Positions 14,361 to 22,031 of a stretch of 37,730 nucleotides of DNA are shown one piece after another. Each line of letters starts with the position of its first letter. Positions within the stretch are counted from its first letter, which is position 1. The stretch comes from an uncultured Pelagibacteraceae bacterium (lineage in GTDB: Bacteria; Pseudomonadota; Alphaproteobacteria; Pelagibacterales; AG-422-B15). Location: contig CABYSM010000009.1 of assembly GCA_902521655.1 (NCBI GenBank), forward strand, positions 1 to 37,730, in the 5' to 3' direction. The notes beneath the pieces are model-generated. The model searched no databases, was not told the origin of the DNA, and saw nothing but the letters and a program-made list of their open reading frames with translations. Position numbers and translations under genes: made by a program.

Positions 14361-14594
14361 ATGCAAAATATTTCAATCCCTGACATCATTGCTAATCTCA
14401 AAGGCAGAAGAGGCTATGAAGAGAAAAAAGCTAAAAAGCTTGGCTATGATTGTTTAGAAAAGTACTTTGAAGATAAACTAGCTAACGAAGCTCAGCTTCT
14501 TGCTGAAAATGAAGTTAAAGAAGAAGAGTTACTGGCAGAGAAAAAAACACTAAAAAATGCTCCTGCAGACAAAAAAACTTGTGGCTGCTGTTAA
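14361..14594 (+). CDS. 77-aa charged protein with C-terminal CGCC
   Basis: The protein is soluble and highly charged, with a Lys/Glu-rich helical middle (about residues 22-66, possible coiled coil) and it ends ADKKTCGCC. The three closely spaced cysteines could bind zinc, copper or another thiophilic metal, or undergo modification. It lies 78 nt after the zinc-uptake operon and just before a strong terminator, so it may be expressed with it, though TTGTAA/TAAAAT-like elements at about 14325-14350 could serve as its own promoter. I recognise no family. Confidence 0.6.
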   Translation: MQNISIPDIIANLKGRRGYEEKKAKKLGYDCLEKYFEDKLANEAQLLAENEVKEEELLAEKKTLKNAPADKKTCGCC

Positions 14595-14626
14595 TATTTA
14601 GATATTAAATTATAGATTATTTTAAT

Positions 14627-14668
14627 AAAAAAAGGGCTCAAACTAAAAGTTCAAGCCCTAATTTTATT
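14627..14668. terminator. bidirectional terminator between convergent genes
   Basis: GGGCT (14634-14638) pairs with AGCCC (14654-14658), extended by AACT/AGTT after two mismatches. An A-run precedes the stem and TTTTATT follows it, so it has a T-run on both strands. It would end both the zinc operon and the convergent minus-strand pair. Confidence 0.75.
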
Positions 14669-14682
14669 AATCGTTAAGAATT

Positions 14683-15102
14683 TTAAAACGTAGTTCCAAT
14701 CCTCATTCCTGCTCTGCTGTAGAGTACATTCATAAGAACAAAAACTAATATACTTGCAACCATCGGTACTGGATTCGCTCCACCGTCTACACCCATATAA
14801 ATGATGATCTGACGTATAGCCGTAATGAAAGAACCAACAAGCATCAATCTAAAAAATACTGTCGATTGTTCCAATGGCGCAAGCAAACAAGCTGCAAACC
14901 CTATCGCAAACGTGATGTAAACCCATCCTAAGTTTGCAAATAATTGTAAGTGAGCAGCATCTACTTCACCTGAACCAGTGCCGAGACGTTCTGCAAAGGC
15001 TATTGTTGATTGATCGTCAATAAACATAAACCCATAAAAGAGGAATAATACTATAAGGAAGCAAATTATTACTCTACTAATCATATCTTCAATTTTAATC
15101 AT
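14683..15102 (-). CDS. 4-TM membrane protein, DUF4345-like
   Basis: This 139-aa protein has four hydrophobic spans (about residues 9-28, 55-73, 82-102 and 112-131). Length and layout resemble DUF4345-type small membrane proteins, but no motif is decisive. AGGAGG precedes the ATG by about 6 nt on the minus strand, one of the better ribosome sites here. It follows the 264-aa membrane gene by 10 nt and ends at a bidirectional terminator, so the two form an operon. Its first third resembles that of the upstream gene. Confidence 0.6.
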   Translation of the reverse strand: MIKIEDMISRVIICFLIVLFLFYGFMFIDDQSTIAFAERLGTGSGEVDAAHLQLFANLGWVYITFAIGFAACLLAPLEQSTVFFRLMLVGSFITAIRQIIIYMGVDGGANPVPMVASILVFVLMNVLYSRAGMRIGTTF

Positions 15103-15112
15103 TTTAATCCTC

Positions 15113-15907
15113 CTAAAAGTTTGATTGGTTTCTAAAATACACTGTTATAGAAATTATAAAGTTAAGTGTAATAAACAAAGCAAGTAATGGAGCTCCATCA
15201 TTAGGGAATGTAACGCTAGCTACTAACAAGCTGCTAAAGAACATTGTTGCAGCAACTGCGCTCATCGTAATGAGAACACCACTTAATCCCACTCTGTACT
15301 GGTAGATAAAAGCAATCAATATTGCAATGTTGATCATTGTTATTCCTAGTACGCTGTGTTCCGCTTGAGGATTGCTCTCTAGTAATGGAACTTGCCTAAT
15401 GAACCCACCTGGATCAACAAAATAAGAAGCAATATTAAAAACAACTAAAATAATTGCTACATACAACATATACTGCGTTATCTTGTCAGTTACTCCAAAT
15501 GCGTTGCCCGCACTTTCATAAGTAAAAGGGAAGCCTGCTCTTATTCGAGAAATTATCAATAGGGCTGATAGAATTATCCAAGCATAAAGTCCTGTATAAT
15601 TATCGCCTCCACTTTGTTGAAGCGACATAAAAACCCATATTAATTGTAGAAGCACCACAGGTATCGCATACGCAAAGAACCCTCTGTCTAGTCCTTTAAA
15701 TCCCATATATAATATTCCTACATAGGCTACAAAATTTACAGCTCCAAACCAATTCAAGAAGAATTCTGTTGTCAGATTATCCTCAAAAGTTGGGTATCTA
15801 TCGATCATGAAATCGTAATTAAACATCATTACAGTTCCATAAAGGAAGAATATCAAGCCAGCAAGAAACATGCAGATCTTGATAATCGTATCATCAGTTT
15901 TAAACAT
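15113..15907 (-). CDS. 8-TM membrane protein of unknown function
   Basis: This 264-aa protein has about eight hydrophobic helices arranged as two four-helix halves. The N-terminal half (MFKTDDTIIKICMFLAGLIF, then FLYGTVMMF) resembles the neighbouring 139-aa protein in layout, suggesting an old duplication. I recognise no catalytic or binding motif. A G-rich site (GGGGGA) lies about 7 nt before the ATG. It is divergent from livH across 170 bp and heads a two-gene operon. Confidence 0.55.
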   Translation of the reverse strand: MFKTDDTIIKICMFLAGLIFFLYGTVMMFNYDFMIDRYPTFEDNLTTEFFLNWFGAVNFVAYVGILYMGFKGLDRGFFAYAIPVVLLQLIWVFMSLQQSGGDNYTGLYAWIILSALLIISRIRAGFPFTYESAGNAFGVTDKITQYMLYVAIILVVFNIASYFVDPGGFIRQVPLLESNPQAEHSVLGITMINIAILIAFIYQYRVGLSGVLITMSAVAATMFFSSLLVASVTFPNDGAPLLALFITLNFIISITVYFRNQSNF

Positions 15908-16077
15908 ATAATCCCCCGATTAATTAATTATGAGTGCTGATTATTAGGAAATAACGAAATATGAAAAGTTAATTTTTAGTTTTTATTGTGCTAATTTTTA
16001 TAACTTGTTTGATTAAATAATGTATATTGTTTTTTATAGACTAAATTTATTAAACTAATTTATTAAAGTTTTAATAT
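15908..16077. promoter_or_regulatory. divergent intergenic region before livH
   Basis: This 170-bp AT-rich spacer must hold promoters for both livHMG (rightward) and the two-gene membrane operon (leftward). I see no operator palindrome and no clear -35/-10 pair, only AT-rich tracts such as TTGTTTTTTATAGACT near 16028-16043. Confidence 0.35.
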
Positions 16078-16959
16078 ATGCAATTGATTCAGTTAATAAT
16101 TGATGGTGTAGCATCAGGATGCATTTACGGACTAGTGGCACTTGGTTTTGTTCTAATTTACAAGGCTACAGAAACTATAAATTTTGCTCAGGGTGATATT
16201 TTAATGCTCGGCGCTTTTGTTGCCTTCTCATTAATAGGCGTTTTAGGCATGGATTACATATTAGGATTCGCTCTTACAGTTGTAATTATTGCTGTATTTG
16301 GATTTTTTTTAGACTCAGTTGTTATAAGACAAATTATTGGCCAGCCGCCGTTTGCAACAGTTATGTTGACCATTGGCATAGGTTTTATTTTAAGAGGTTT
16401 TGCATCAATTTTTTGGGGAACAGATATTTTTTCATTCAGCACTCCCTTTTCAGGAAAAATAACTGAGTTTAATGGCCTTATTATTTCATATGTAAACTTA
16501 TCCATTATTATTGGGACAGTTATTTTAGTAACTGTGCTTTATCTCTTTTTCTCATTTTCAAGAATTGGTGTTGCCATGCGTGCATCCTCAGAAAATCAAC
16601 TAGCAGCATATTATATGGGTATCCCTGTTAAATTTATTTTCTCGTTAATATGGTCTATATCAGCTGCAACAGCCGCCATTGCAGGTGTACTGCTTGCACC
16701 AATAACACTGGTAGATACGTCTATCTCACTTATCGGACTAAAAGCTTTTGCCGCCGCAGTACTTGGTGGATTTGGATCTATTCCTGGTGCGATTGTAGGC
16801 GGAATAATCATTGGCATAGTTGAACAATTATGTGGAACCTATGAAAATTATTTATTTGAAGGCATCAGAGAAATTTCTGCCTACTTAGTACTGATCTTAA
16901 CGTTAATTATTTATCCGCGTGGATTATTTTCAGATAAAGCTGAGGTTAAAAAAGTTTAA
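16078..16959 (+). CDS. livH: LivH-type branched-chain ABC permease
   Basis: This 293-aa inner-membrane permease has about eight helices. Family landmarks are GVASGCIYGLVALGFVLIYKA at the start, ETINFAQGDILMLGAF, and the coupling segment SRIGVAMRASSENQLAAYYMGI near 160-182, followed by GGFGSIPGAIVGGIIIGIVE. It is the first gene of a livH-livM-livG operon; its stop overlaps the livM start (TAATG). Only three of the five usual HAAT transporter genes are here. The missing ATPase (LivF) and binding proteins are in the minus-strand operon at 31874-36816. Confidence 0.9.
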   Translation: MQLIQLIIDGVASGCIYGLVALGFVLIYKATETINFAQGDILMLGAFVAFSLIGVLGMDYILGFALTVVIIAVFGFFLDSVVIRQIIGQPPFATVMLTIGIGFILRGFASIFWGTDIFSFSTPFSGKITEFNGLIISYVNLSIIIGTVILVTVLYLFFSFSRIGVAMRASSENQLAAYYMGIPVKFIFSLIWSISAATAAIAGVLLAPITLVDTSISLIGLKAFAAAVLGGFGSIPGAIVGGIIIGIVEQLCGTYENYLFEGIREISAYLVLILTLIIYPRGLFSDKAEVKKV

Positions 16960-18032
16960 TGAGATTTATTTTTAAAACAAATTATGCTCAGGATATTAAC
17001 ATTGCTCGACACGGCGGTGATCGCTTGTGGTATTCACTTTTAATTATATTAATGCTTGCAATGCCGCTTCTCATTGATGATTTTTATTTGGGAGAGATTT
17101 CCTACGTTTGCATATTGGCTATCGCAGGAATTGGATTAATGATCCTATCGGGATACACTGGGCTTGCCTCTCTTGGTCATGCTGCATTCCTAGGCATAGG
17201 CGCCTATACGCATGCATTTTTACTCACAAATGGAATCCCATTTTTTGCCTCCATTCCAGTCGTTATAATAGTTTCATTTATGGTTGGTGCACTTATAGGC
17301 ATACCTATACTTCGTTTAACAGGTATGTACTTAGCGATTGCAACGCTTGCTCTATGTTTTATTGCTGAACATGTCTTTATTAAGTGGGAACATTTTACAG
17401 GAGGGAACAGAGGGATGCCTGTGCCTCAACCTGAAATTATGGGAATGAGTTTCTATGACAGCGCTACCTTTTATTATGTTTGTTTAGCTTTTTTAATTCT
17501 CTCCATGTTTGCAGCTATAAATATATTAAGATCGCCCACCGGCAGAGCTTTTGTAGCAATTAGAGACAGTGAAATTGCTGCCCAAAGTCTCGGGGTAAAT
17601 TTAGGTTTATATAAAGCTTTATCGTTTGCTATATCAGGAGCCTTTACTGGTCTAGCCGGAGCTTTGCTCGCTCACTACATTGGATATCTTGCCCCAGACA
17701 TTTTCAATATATTCTTATCACTAACATTGCTTCTTTTGATTGTTGTTGGCGGGATGGGAAGTCTCCATGGAACAGTATTTGGAGCTATTTTTGTGGGCTA
17801 CCTTCCTCAATTAATTGCAATATGCAGAGATTATTTACCAAGTTCAATAGGTTCACAGCCAGGACTAGAGCCTATGCTCTTTGGACTGATACTTGTGCTC
17901 TTCATCCTTTATGAACCGCTAGGTATCTATGGTCGTTGGGTAAAAATAAAATTATTTTTTCAGTTGTTTCCTACTTACAAGAAACAAACGTTCAAGAAAC
18001 AAAAAGTATTTACTAAATCGGATAGGGTTTAA
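16959..18032 (+). CDS. livM: LivM-type branched-chain ABC permease
   Basis: This 357-aa permease has eight or nine helices. The pattern GLMILSGYTGLASLGHAAFLGIGAY and the coupling segment SPTGRAFVAIRDSEIAAQSLGV are diagnostic of LivM, followed by GGMGSLHGTVFGAI. A basic cytoplasmic tail (KKQTFKKQKVFTK) ends the protein. It pairs with LivH to form the channel. It is coupled at both ends by TAATG overlaps with livH and livG. The substrate cannot be read from the permease; the associated acyl-CoA synthetase operon suggests a carboxylic acid rather than an amino acid. Confidence 0.9.
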   Translation: MRFIFKTNYAQDINIARHGGDRLWYSLLIILMLAMPLLIDDFYLGEISYVCILAIAGIGLMILSGYTGLASLGHAAFLGIGAYTHAFLLTNGIPFFASIPVVIIVSFMVGALIGIPILRLTGMYLAIATLALCFIAEHVFIKWEHFTGGNRGMPVPQPEIMGMSFYDSATFYYVCLAFLILSMFAAINILRSPTGRAFVAIRDSEIAAQSLGVNLGLYKALSFAISGAFTGLAGALLAHYIGYLAPDIFNIFLSLTLLLLIVVGGMGSLHGTVFGAIFVGYLPQLIAICRDYLPSSIGSQPGLEPMLFGLILVLFILYEPLGIYGRWVKIKLFFQLFPTYKKQTFKKQKVFTKSDRV

Positions 18033-18790
18033 TGAGTTTATTTGAAGTAAAAAATATCACTGTATCCTTTGGTGGAGTAAAAGCATTGAATGATGTCTCT
18101 TTCACAGTTGATAAAGGTGAAATATTTACAATCATTGGGCCAAATGGGGCAGGAAAATCTACTCTCTTTAATGTAATCAGTCGGATATATGAACCAAGCA
18201 ATGGTGAAATTTTCTTTAATGGTGAAAATATCTCAAAGATTAAACCACATAATATTTCATCACTTGGTATTGCAAGAACATTCCAAAATCTAGAACTATT
18301 TGAAAACGCAACTGTCCTTCAAAATATGTTATTGGGTCGACACATTTACAAAAAAACAAACATTCTTTCTGAAATACTTTTTACAAATAAAACAAGACAA
18401 CAAGAACGTGAGCACAGATTAAAAATTGAAGAAGTTATAGACTTTCTTGATTTACAACACTACCGAGATACACTAATCAATGGCCTTCCCTATGGTGTAA
18501 GAAAAAATGTTGAATTAGCCCGTGCTCTCTGCACTGCTCCTAAACTGCTTTTACTTGATGAGCCTTCTTCTGGATTAACTAATGAAGAAACAAATGATTT
18601 AGGTTTTTGGATAAAAGATATTCAAAGTCTTCTTGGTATAACAATAATTATGATTGAACACGATATGAGCTTTGTGAATAAAGTTTCAGATCGCATCCTA
18701 GCATTAAACTATGGTGAGATACTGGCCTCAGGCCTGCCTAGTGAAATTAAAGAAAACGCAGATGTTAAACAAGCGTATATGGGGGAATAA
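18032..18790 (+). CDS. livG: LivG-type branched-chain ABC ATPase
   Basis: This 252-aa ATPase has Walker A GPNGAGKST (36-44), a LivG-specific insert after GIARTFQNLELFENATVLQN, a modified signature LPYGVRKNVELARAL, Walker B LLLLDEPSSG and the switch histidine in MIEHDMSF. It ends in DVKQAYMGE. That last segment is notable because the same six codons QAYMGE plus stop recur at 19634 and 21171 with only third-position changes. It should pair with the LivF encoded at 36043. Confidence 0.93.
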   Translation: MSLFEVKNITVSFGGVKALNDVSFTVDKGEIFTIIGPNGAGKSTLFNVISRIYEPSNGEIFFNGENISKIKPHNISSLGIARTFQNLELFENATVLQNMLLGRHIYKKTNILSEILFTNKTRQQEREHRLKIEEVIDFLDLQHYRDTLINGLPYGVRKNVELARALCTAPKLLLLDEPSSGLTNEETNDLGFWIKDIQSLLGITIIMIEHDMSFVNKVSDRILALNYGEILASGLPSEIKENADVKQAYMGE

Positions 18791-18880
18791 CTTCTTCTAA
18801 CCCATTGATAAGAATCAACTTTTAACCCCTACTTTTTGAGTCTTTTTTAAATTCATAAAAAAAATCAATAACTTATATTT

Positions 18881-18906
18881 TTGGTCGGACCTGAGTCGGG
18901 TCCTAA
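18881..18906 (+). repeat. short copy of the head of the dispersed repeat
   Basis: TTGGTCGGACCTGAGTCGGG and the next few bases match the beginning of the repeat at 19509 at about four positions in five. Here it also forms a small hairpin, GGACC (18887-18891) with GGTCC (18899-18903). It lies 90 nt after the livG stop. Confidence 0.45.
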
Positions 18907-18977
18907 ACGTCAAAATTATCTTTTAGTTTAATTAATATAAAGTATTTTAAAATAAGTAATGTAATAATCTCAATTTA

Positions 18978-19454
18978 ATGAAAAAAGTTTTATTAGTAAT
19001 ATTTTTTCTCTCCATTAACAGCTCTCTTGCTCTTAATTGGGAAACGGAAAAAATAACAGATGACTGGGAGGAAGAGACTAGAACACTAATCTTTAGTGAT
19101 AGTATTTCTCCAAATAAGCCTTTGAGTTTTCCTTATAGCGACCCACTAGTATATATGTACTGGGATTGTGATGAGGGTGGTTTCACTATGAGAAATACCG
19201 CAAATAATTTTATGGATGGTGAAACTGAAGATGGCTACAATTTAATAAAGCATGATGTTAAAATTGATGACAAAAAAAGATCAATTACCAGCTATCAAAG
19301 TTGGAATAGTGAATATCTTGCTCTCGATTGGATGAATAGGGCTGAACTACACTCAGCAAATAATTTAATTATTCGTCTCAATCACTACTCAGATGGCTAT
19401 AGGCAATATGCTTTTGATTTATCAAAATTAGATATTGTTGAAGGTTGCGACTAG
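18978..19454 (+). CDS. secreted protein of unknown function
   Basis: This 158-aa protein has a clear signal peptide (MKKVLLVIFFLSINSSLA, cleavage near residue 18). The mature part is soluble, rich in aromatic and acidic residues, with only two cysteines (YWDCDEGG near 64 and the penultimate residue), which could form a disulfide linking the ends. No family is recognised. There is no strong ribosome site. It is flanked by fragments of the dispersed repeat and may be an accessory gene. Confidence 0.6.
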   Translation: MKKVLLVIFFLSINSSLALNWETEKITDDWEEETRTLIFSDSISPNKPLSFPYSDPLVYMYWDCDEGGFTMRNTANNFMDGETEDGYNLIKHDVKIDDKKRSITSYQSWNSEYLALDWMNRAELHSANNLIIRLNHYSDGYRQYAFDLSKLDIVEGCD

Positions 19455-19508
19455 TTAAAACCAAAAATATCTGGAAAACTAATAAATACTTGCTCGTACT
19501 ATGATGTT

Positions 19509-19665
19509 GGTCGGGCCTTAGTCGCGTACGCACTCTACTGCACGACCCTTTACAAGGCAGGACATGGATGAATACAAGTATAAATAATTTTGTTGCTGCA
19601 CCTATGTTCGCCGTCGTATGCTAAAGTATTATTCAGGCGTATATGGGTGAATAGATCTACTAATT
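19509..19665 (+). repeat. dispersed ~155-bp repeat, copy 1, ending in a livG 3' remnant
   Basis: This segment aligns with 21049-21201 over its whole length at about 80 percent identity by eye, with a 4-base indel near the start. Its last codons (19634-19654) read QAYMGE-stop, as in livG, and differ from livG only at third codon positions. Upstream in the same frame, NNFVAAPMFAVVC-stop-SII can be matched loosely to a LivG end, but with an internal stop. It looks like a decayed paralogous gene end fused to a shared non-coding segment. Confidence 0.65.
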
Positions 19666-19799
19666 AAATATGTTATCTATTTGATTGCGATCGATTTATT
19701 ACAAATAACCCATATTAGTTCTAAATCATTGATAATAAACCTTTTTTTCATCACTATGGTATGTGTCAAATTAGCCTATTGTTAATTCAACCTCTTATT

Positions 19800-19818
19800 G
19801 ATAATGATTCTCATTATC
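19800..19818. promoter_or_regulatory. Fur box upstream of the porin gene
   Basis: GATAATGATTCTCATTATC matches the classical 19-bp Fur box GATAATGATAATCATTATC at 17 positions and keeps the 7-1-7 inverted-repeat symmetry. It lies 107 nt before the porin start. Iron-loaded Fur would be expected to repress the downstream gene. Confidence 0.85.
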
Positions 19819-19925
19819 ATTAAGTTAAATGATATTTATTATCTAAATTAAATCAATAAGTTAACTCTTATATAACTTCTAGAGCTTAATTTAGGTGAAT
19901 TAACAACTTAAAGAAAGTGAAATAA

Positions 19926-20882
19926 ATGAATAATATCAATAAGTTAACTAATATATCATTATTCTTATCTTTTGGACTTCTGCTTAGTCAATTTGCATCT
20001 GCAGATGGTTCAATTAGCTTGAAAGGTGAGTTTAATGGAGCGTGGAAATCATCTTCTGGTTCATACAGCACAACCAACGAGCAAGAAGATGGTAATCTAG
20101 ACGTCATATTTACAGACACAGTTGAAGGTGTTGATGTCTATTTAAGATTAAGGCAAAAAGTAGATGGATCAGCTCAACAAAATGCTAAATTAGGCAATGA
20201 ATTGGGAACACTATCGTTTGGTGATGACGATGGCGCCGTAGACCCTGTTGACAGTAAAGTTCCTTCAATTTTTAATGACTCAAGTGCTAAGCAAATGATC
20301 GCTGGCATGACAAGTGATTATAAAGATGGAGACAATGGTAACAATACCATAACTTATCATTCTCCATCTTTTAGTGGAACATCATTCAAAATTGGGCTAA
20401 CAAAAGGTGAAGGTGGCGAAGCATCGGCAGGATCTGGTGACATTACTTCAGCCTCTATATCTTCAAGTCTTGGCCCTGTTTCAATTTCATTTGGATCAGC
20501 AATGCACGATGCATCAGCTTTAACTGCAGGTGCAGCAGCATTTGATAGTGCTTTTGTTACTGCTAGTACATCCTTAGGTGGAGCAAAAGTTGGTGTTGGA
20601 ATGTATGATTCAGATTATGGTGACGAAAGTATGAATATTGGCGTAATGATGCCAATTTCAGGGTTTGACTTTAATATTACTTATTCTGAACATGAAGAGC
20701 AGTCAGGCCATGATCCAAGTGGTTATATGTTTGGTATAGGTAAAAGTCTAGGATTTGGCGATTATACGCTTGAATACCACCATGCTGATTTAACTGGATC
20801 AGAGTCTGGTGAAGTTGATACTGTAAGACTAGGATATTCAATTTCATTCGGACCAGGATACATACCTTTGGTAATTAATTAA
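19926..20882 (+). CDS. outer-membrane porin, probably iron-regulated
   Basis: This 318-aa protein has a signal peptide (about residues 1-26, ending FASA) and a mature part made of alternating amphipathic strands rich in Gly, Ser, Asp and Tyr. SISLKGEFNGAWKSSSGSY at the start and TVRLGYSISF near the end fit Gram-negative general porins (porin_4 type). Unusually, nine residues (GPGYIPLVI plus N) follow the phenylalanine that normally ends the last strand. A Fur box lies upstream and a terminator downstream, so it forms its own transcription unit. The transported solute is unknown. Confidence 0.8.
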   Translation: MNNINKLTNISLFLSFGLLLSQFASADGSISLKGEFNGAWKSSSGSYSTTNEQEDGNLDVIFTDTVEGVDVYLRLRQKVDGSAQQNAKLGNELGTLSFGDDDGAVDPVDSKVPSIFNDSSAKQMIAGMTSDYKDGDNGNNTITYHSPSFSGTSFKIGLTKGEGGEASAGSGDITSASISSSLGPVSISFGSAMHDASALTAGAAAFDSAFVTASTSLGGAKVGVGMYDSDYGDESMNIGVMMPISGFDFNITYSEHEEQSGHDPSGYMFGIGKSLGFGDYTLEYHHADLTGSESGEVDTVRLGYSISFGPGYIPLVIN

Positions 20883-20888
20883 TTAAAG

Positions 20889-20921
20889 TAACAGCGTCGT
20901 TCATCATTAACGGCGCTGTTA
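20889..20921 (+). terminator. terminator of the porin gene
   Basis: AACAGCGTCGTT (20890-20901) pairs with AACGGCGCTGTT (20909-20920) over 12 bp with one G-T wobble and a 7-nt loop. The T-run after it is weak (TATCAAATAAATTT), but the stem is the only GC-rich feature in the gap. Confidence 0.7.
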
Positions 20922-21276
20922 TCAAATAAATTTAGATAATTAAAATAATTTACTTGGTTTGCTGTCCTTAAAGTTTTTATATTTATTATGCACATTTCTA
21001 TTTTTTATTGGCATCATAATATCTTTCATTAATTACAAAAAAATAATTCGGTCCTAGTTCGGTCGCGTACTCTACTGCACGACCCTGTACAAGACAAAAC
21101 GTGTATGAATGCAAGTACAGATAATTTTGTTGCTATACATATGTTCGACGTCGTACAGTAAAGTATGACTCAGGCATACATGGGAGAATAAAGTCTTCTA
21201 AATTGTTGTAAGTGAATTTAATAATTACAATTAACGTATAGACAAATGAAGAATTTAAATTAATTATTGTAGTTAT
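20922..21276. other. intergenic region holding repeat copy 2
   Basis: After the porin terminator come about 125 bp of AT-rich DNA without features, the dispersed repeat (21049-21201), and about 75 bp before the next ATG. No Fur-like or Zur-like palindrome is visible here. Confidence 0.5.
21049..21201 (+). repeat. dispersed ~155-bp repeat, copy 2, ending in a livG 3' remnant
   Basis: This is the partner of 19509-19665. In its tail, QAYMGE-stop is encoded at 21171-21191, and similarity to livG continues past the stop (TCTTCTAA in both). In frame upstream it reads DNFVAIHMFDVVQ-stop-SMT, weakly matching a LivG C-terminus. The head GGTCGCGTACTCTACTGCAC followed by GACC has GGTCG/CGACC arms that could form a hairpin. 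Confidence 0.65.
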
Positions 21277-21669
21277 ATGATTAATAAAAATGAATATAAA
21301 TTCCTTGGTTTAACCATGGAAAATATTTCGTTATTATACGGAATATTTCTTATTTCTTGGGGTGTCGGTGTTAGTTATTTAAGCTCTAGTAGTTCCGTTA
21401 CGTCATACATCCCAACGATGTTTGGGCTACCTATATTAATTTTTGCAATCTTAACCTTAATGATACCAAGTAAAAAAAAGCTATTGATGCATATCGTAGT
21501 TATTTTTGGGATAATTGTTTTTCTAGGTGGACTAGATTTTATCAGAAGCCTTGGTAGACCTTTTGAAAATGTTTGGGCAGATAGTTCTAAATTAATGATG
21601 ATGATAACTGGTTTTGCCTTCACCTTATTGTGCATAAAGTCTTTTATATTTACTCGTAAAAATAAATAG
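21277..21669 (+). CDS. 4-TM membrane protein of unknown function
   Basis: This 130-aa protein has four hydrophobic spans (about residues 17-37, 43-62, 69-87 and 103-125) and a short polar N-terminus. No family is recognised. It ends 18 nt before the haem-monooxygenase gene and is probably co-transcribed with it, so a link to haem or iron metabolism is possible but only inferred. There is no clear ribosome site before the ATG. Confidence 0.6.
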   Translation: MINKNEYKFLGLTMENISLLYGIFLISWGVGVSYLSSSSSVTSYIPTMFGLPILIFAILTLMIPSKKKLLMHIVVIFGIIVFLGGLDFIRSLGRPFENVWADSSKLMMMITGFAFTLLCIKSFIFTRKNK

Positions 21670-21687
21670 TTATTTGTATTAATCATT

Positions 21688-21990
21688 ATGTTTATAGCTA
21701 TGAATAGGTTCAAAATTACACTAGGTAGTGAAAATGATTTTGAGGATGTGTGGAGGAACAGAGACTCTCATCTTAATGGAGTCGAGGGATTTGTTAGTTT
21801 CAACCTTATTAAAGGTGAGTCTAACAAAGAATATACACTTTATGCCTCACACAGCACTTGGAAGAGTCAGAAAAATTTTGAAGCTTGGACGAAATCAGAA
21901 TCTTTTAGAAAGGCTCATAAAAATGCTGGAAAGAATAAGAATTTATATATAGGCCACCCTCAATTTGAAGGATTTAATGTCGTAATATAA
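21688..21990 (+). CDS. IsdG/HmoA-type haem-degrading monooxygenase (ABM fold)
   Basis: This 100-aa single ABM-domain protein begins FIAMNRFKITLGSENDFEDV. The IsdG catalytic triad is present at matching positions: Asn6, Trp67 (FEAWTKS) and His77 (RKAHKN). Enzymes of this group open the haem ring in the cytoplasm and release iron, using oxygen and a reductant. The alternative is a quinol monooxygenase of the same fold, but the triad and sequence pattern favour haem. The gene lies about 1 kb downstream of the Fur-box porin, fitting an iron-scavenging cluster. Confidence 0.8.
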   Translation: MFIAMNRFKITLGSENDFEDVWRNRDSHLNGVEGFVSFNLIKGESNKEYTLYASHSTWKSQKNFEAWTKSESFRKAHKNAGKNKNLYIGHPQFEGFNVVI

Positions 21991-21998
21991 TGAGGCTA

Positions 21999-22028
21999 CT
22001 ACTCTCAATTTTGGTGAGTAGTTTCTTC
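21999..22028 (+). terminator. possible weak terminator after the haem monooxygenase gene
   Basis: CTACTC (21999-22004) pairs with GAGTAG (22016-22021) across an 11-nt loop, followed by TTTCTTCT. The stem is short and the next ATG is only 4 nt further on, so it may only attenuate. Confidence 0.35.
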
Positions 22029-22031
22029 TAG

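Larger units (their letters stand above)
19455..19925. other. 471-bp intergenic region: repeat, Fur box, porin promoter
   Basis: This gap holds the dispersed repeat (19509-19665), then about 130 bp of featureless AT-rich DNA, the Fur box (19800-19818), and an AT-rich leader of about 105 nt before the porin ATG, with AAAGAAAGTGA just upstream as the likely ribosome site. I see no intact gene. Confidence 0.6.

Noticed and set aside
19509-21201. CRISPR array or insertion sequence explaining the repeated segments
   Set aside because: Only two full copies 1.5 kb apart, no regular spacer, no terminal inverted repeats with target duplications that I can see, and no transposase or cas gene nearby.
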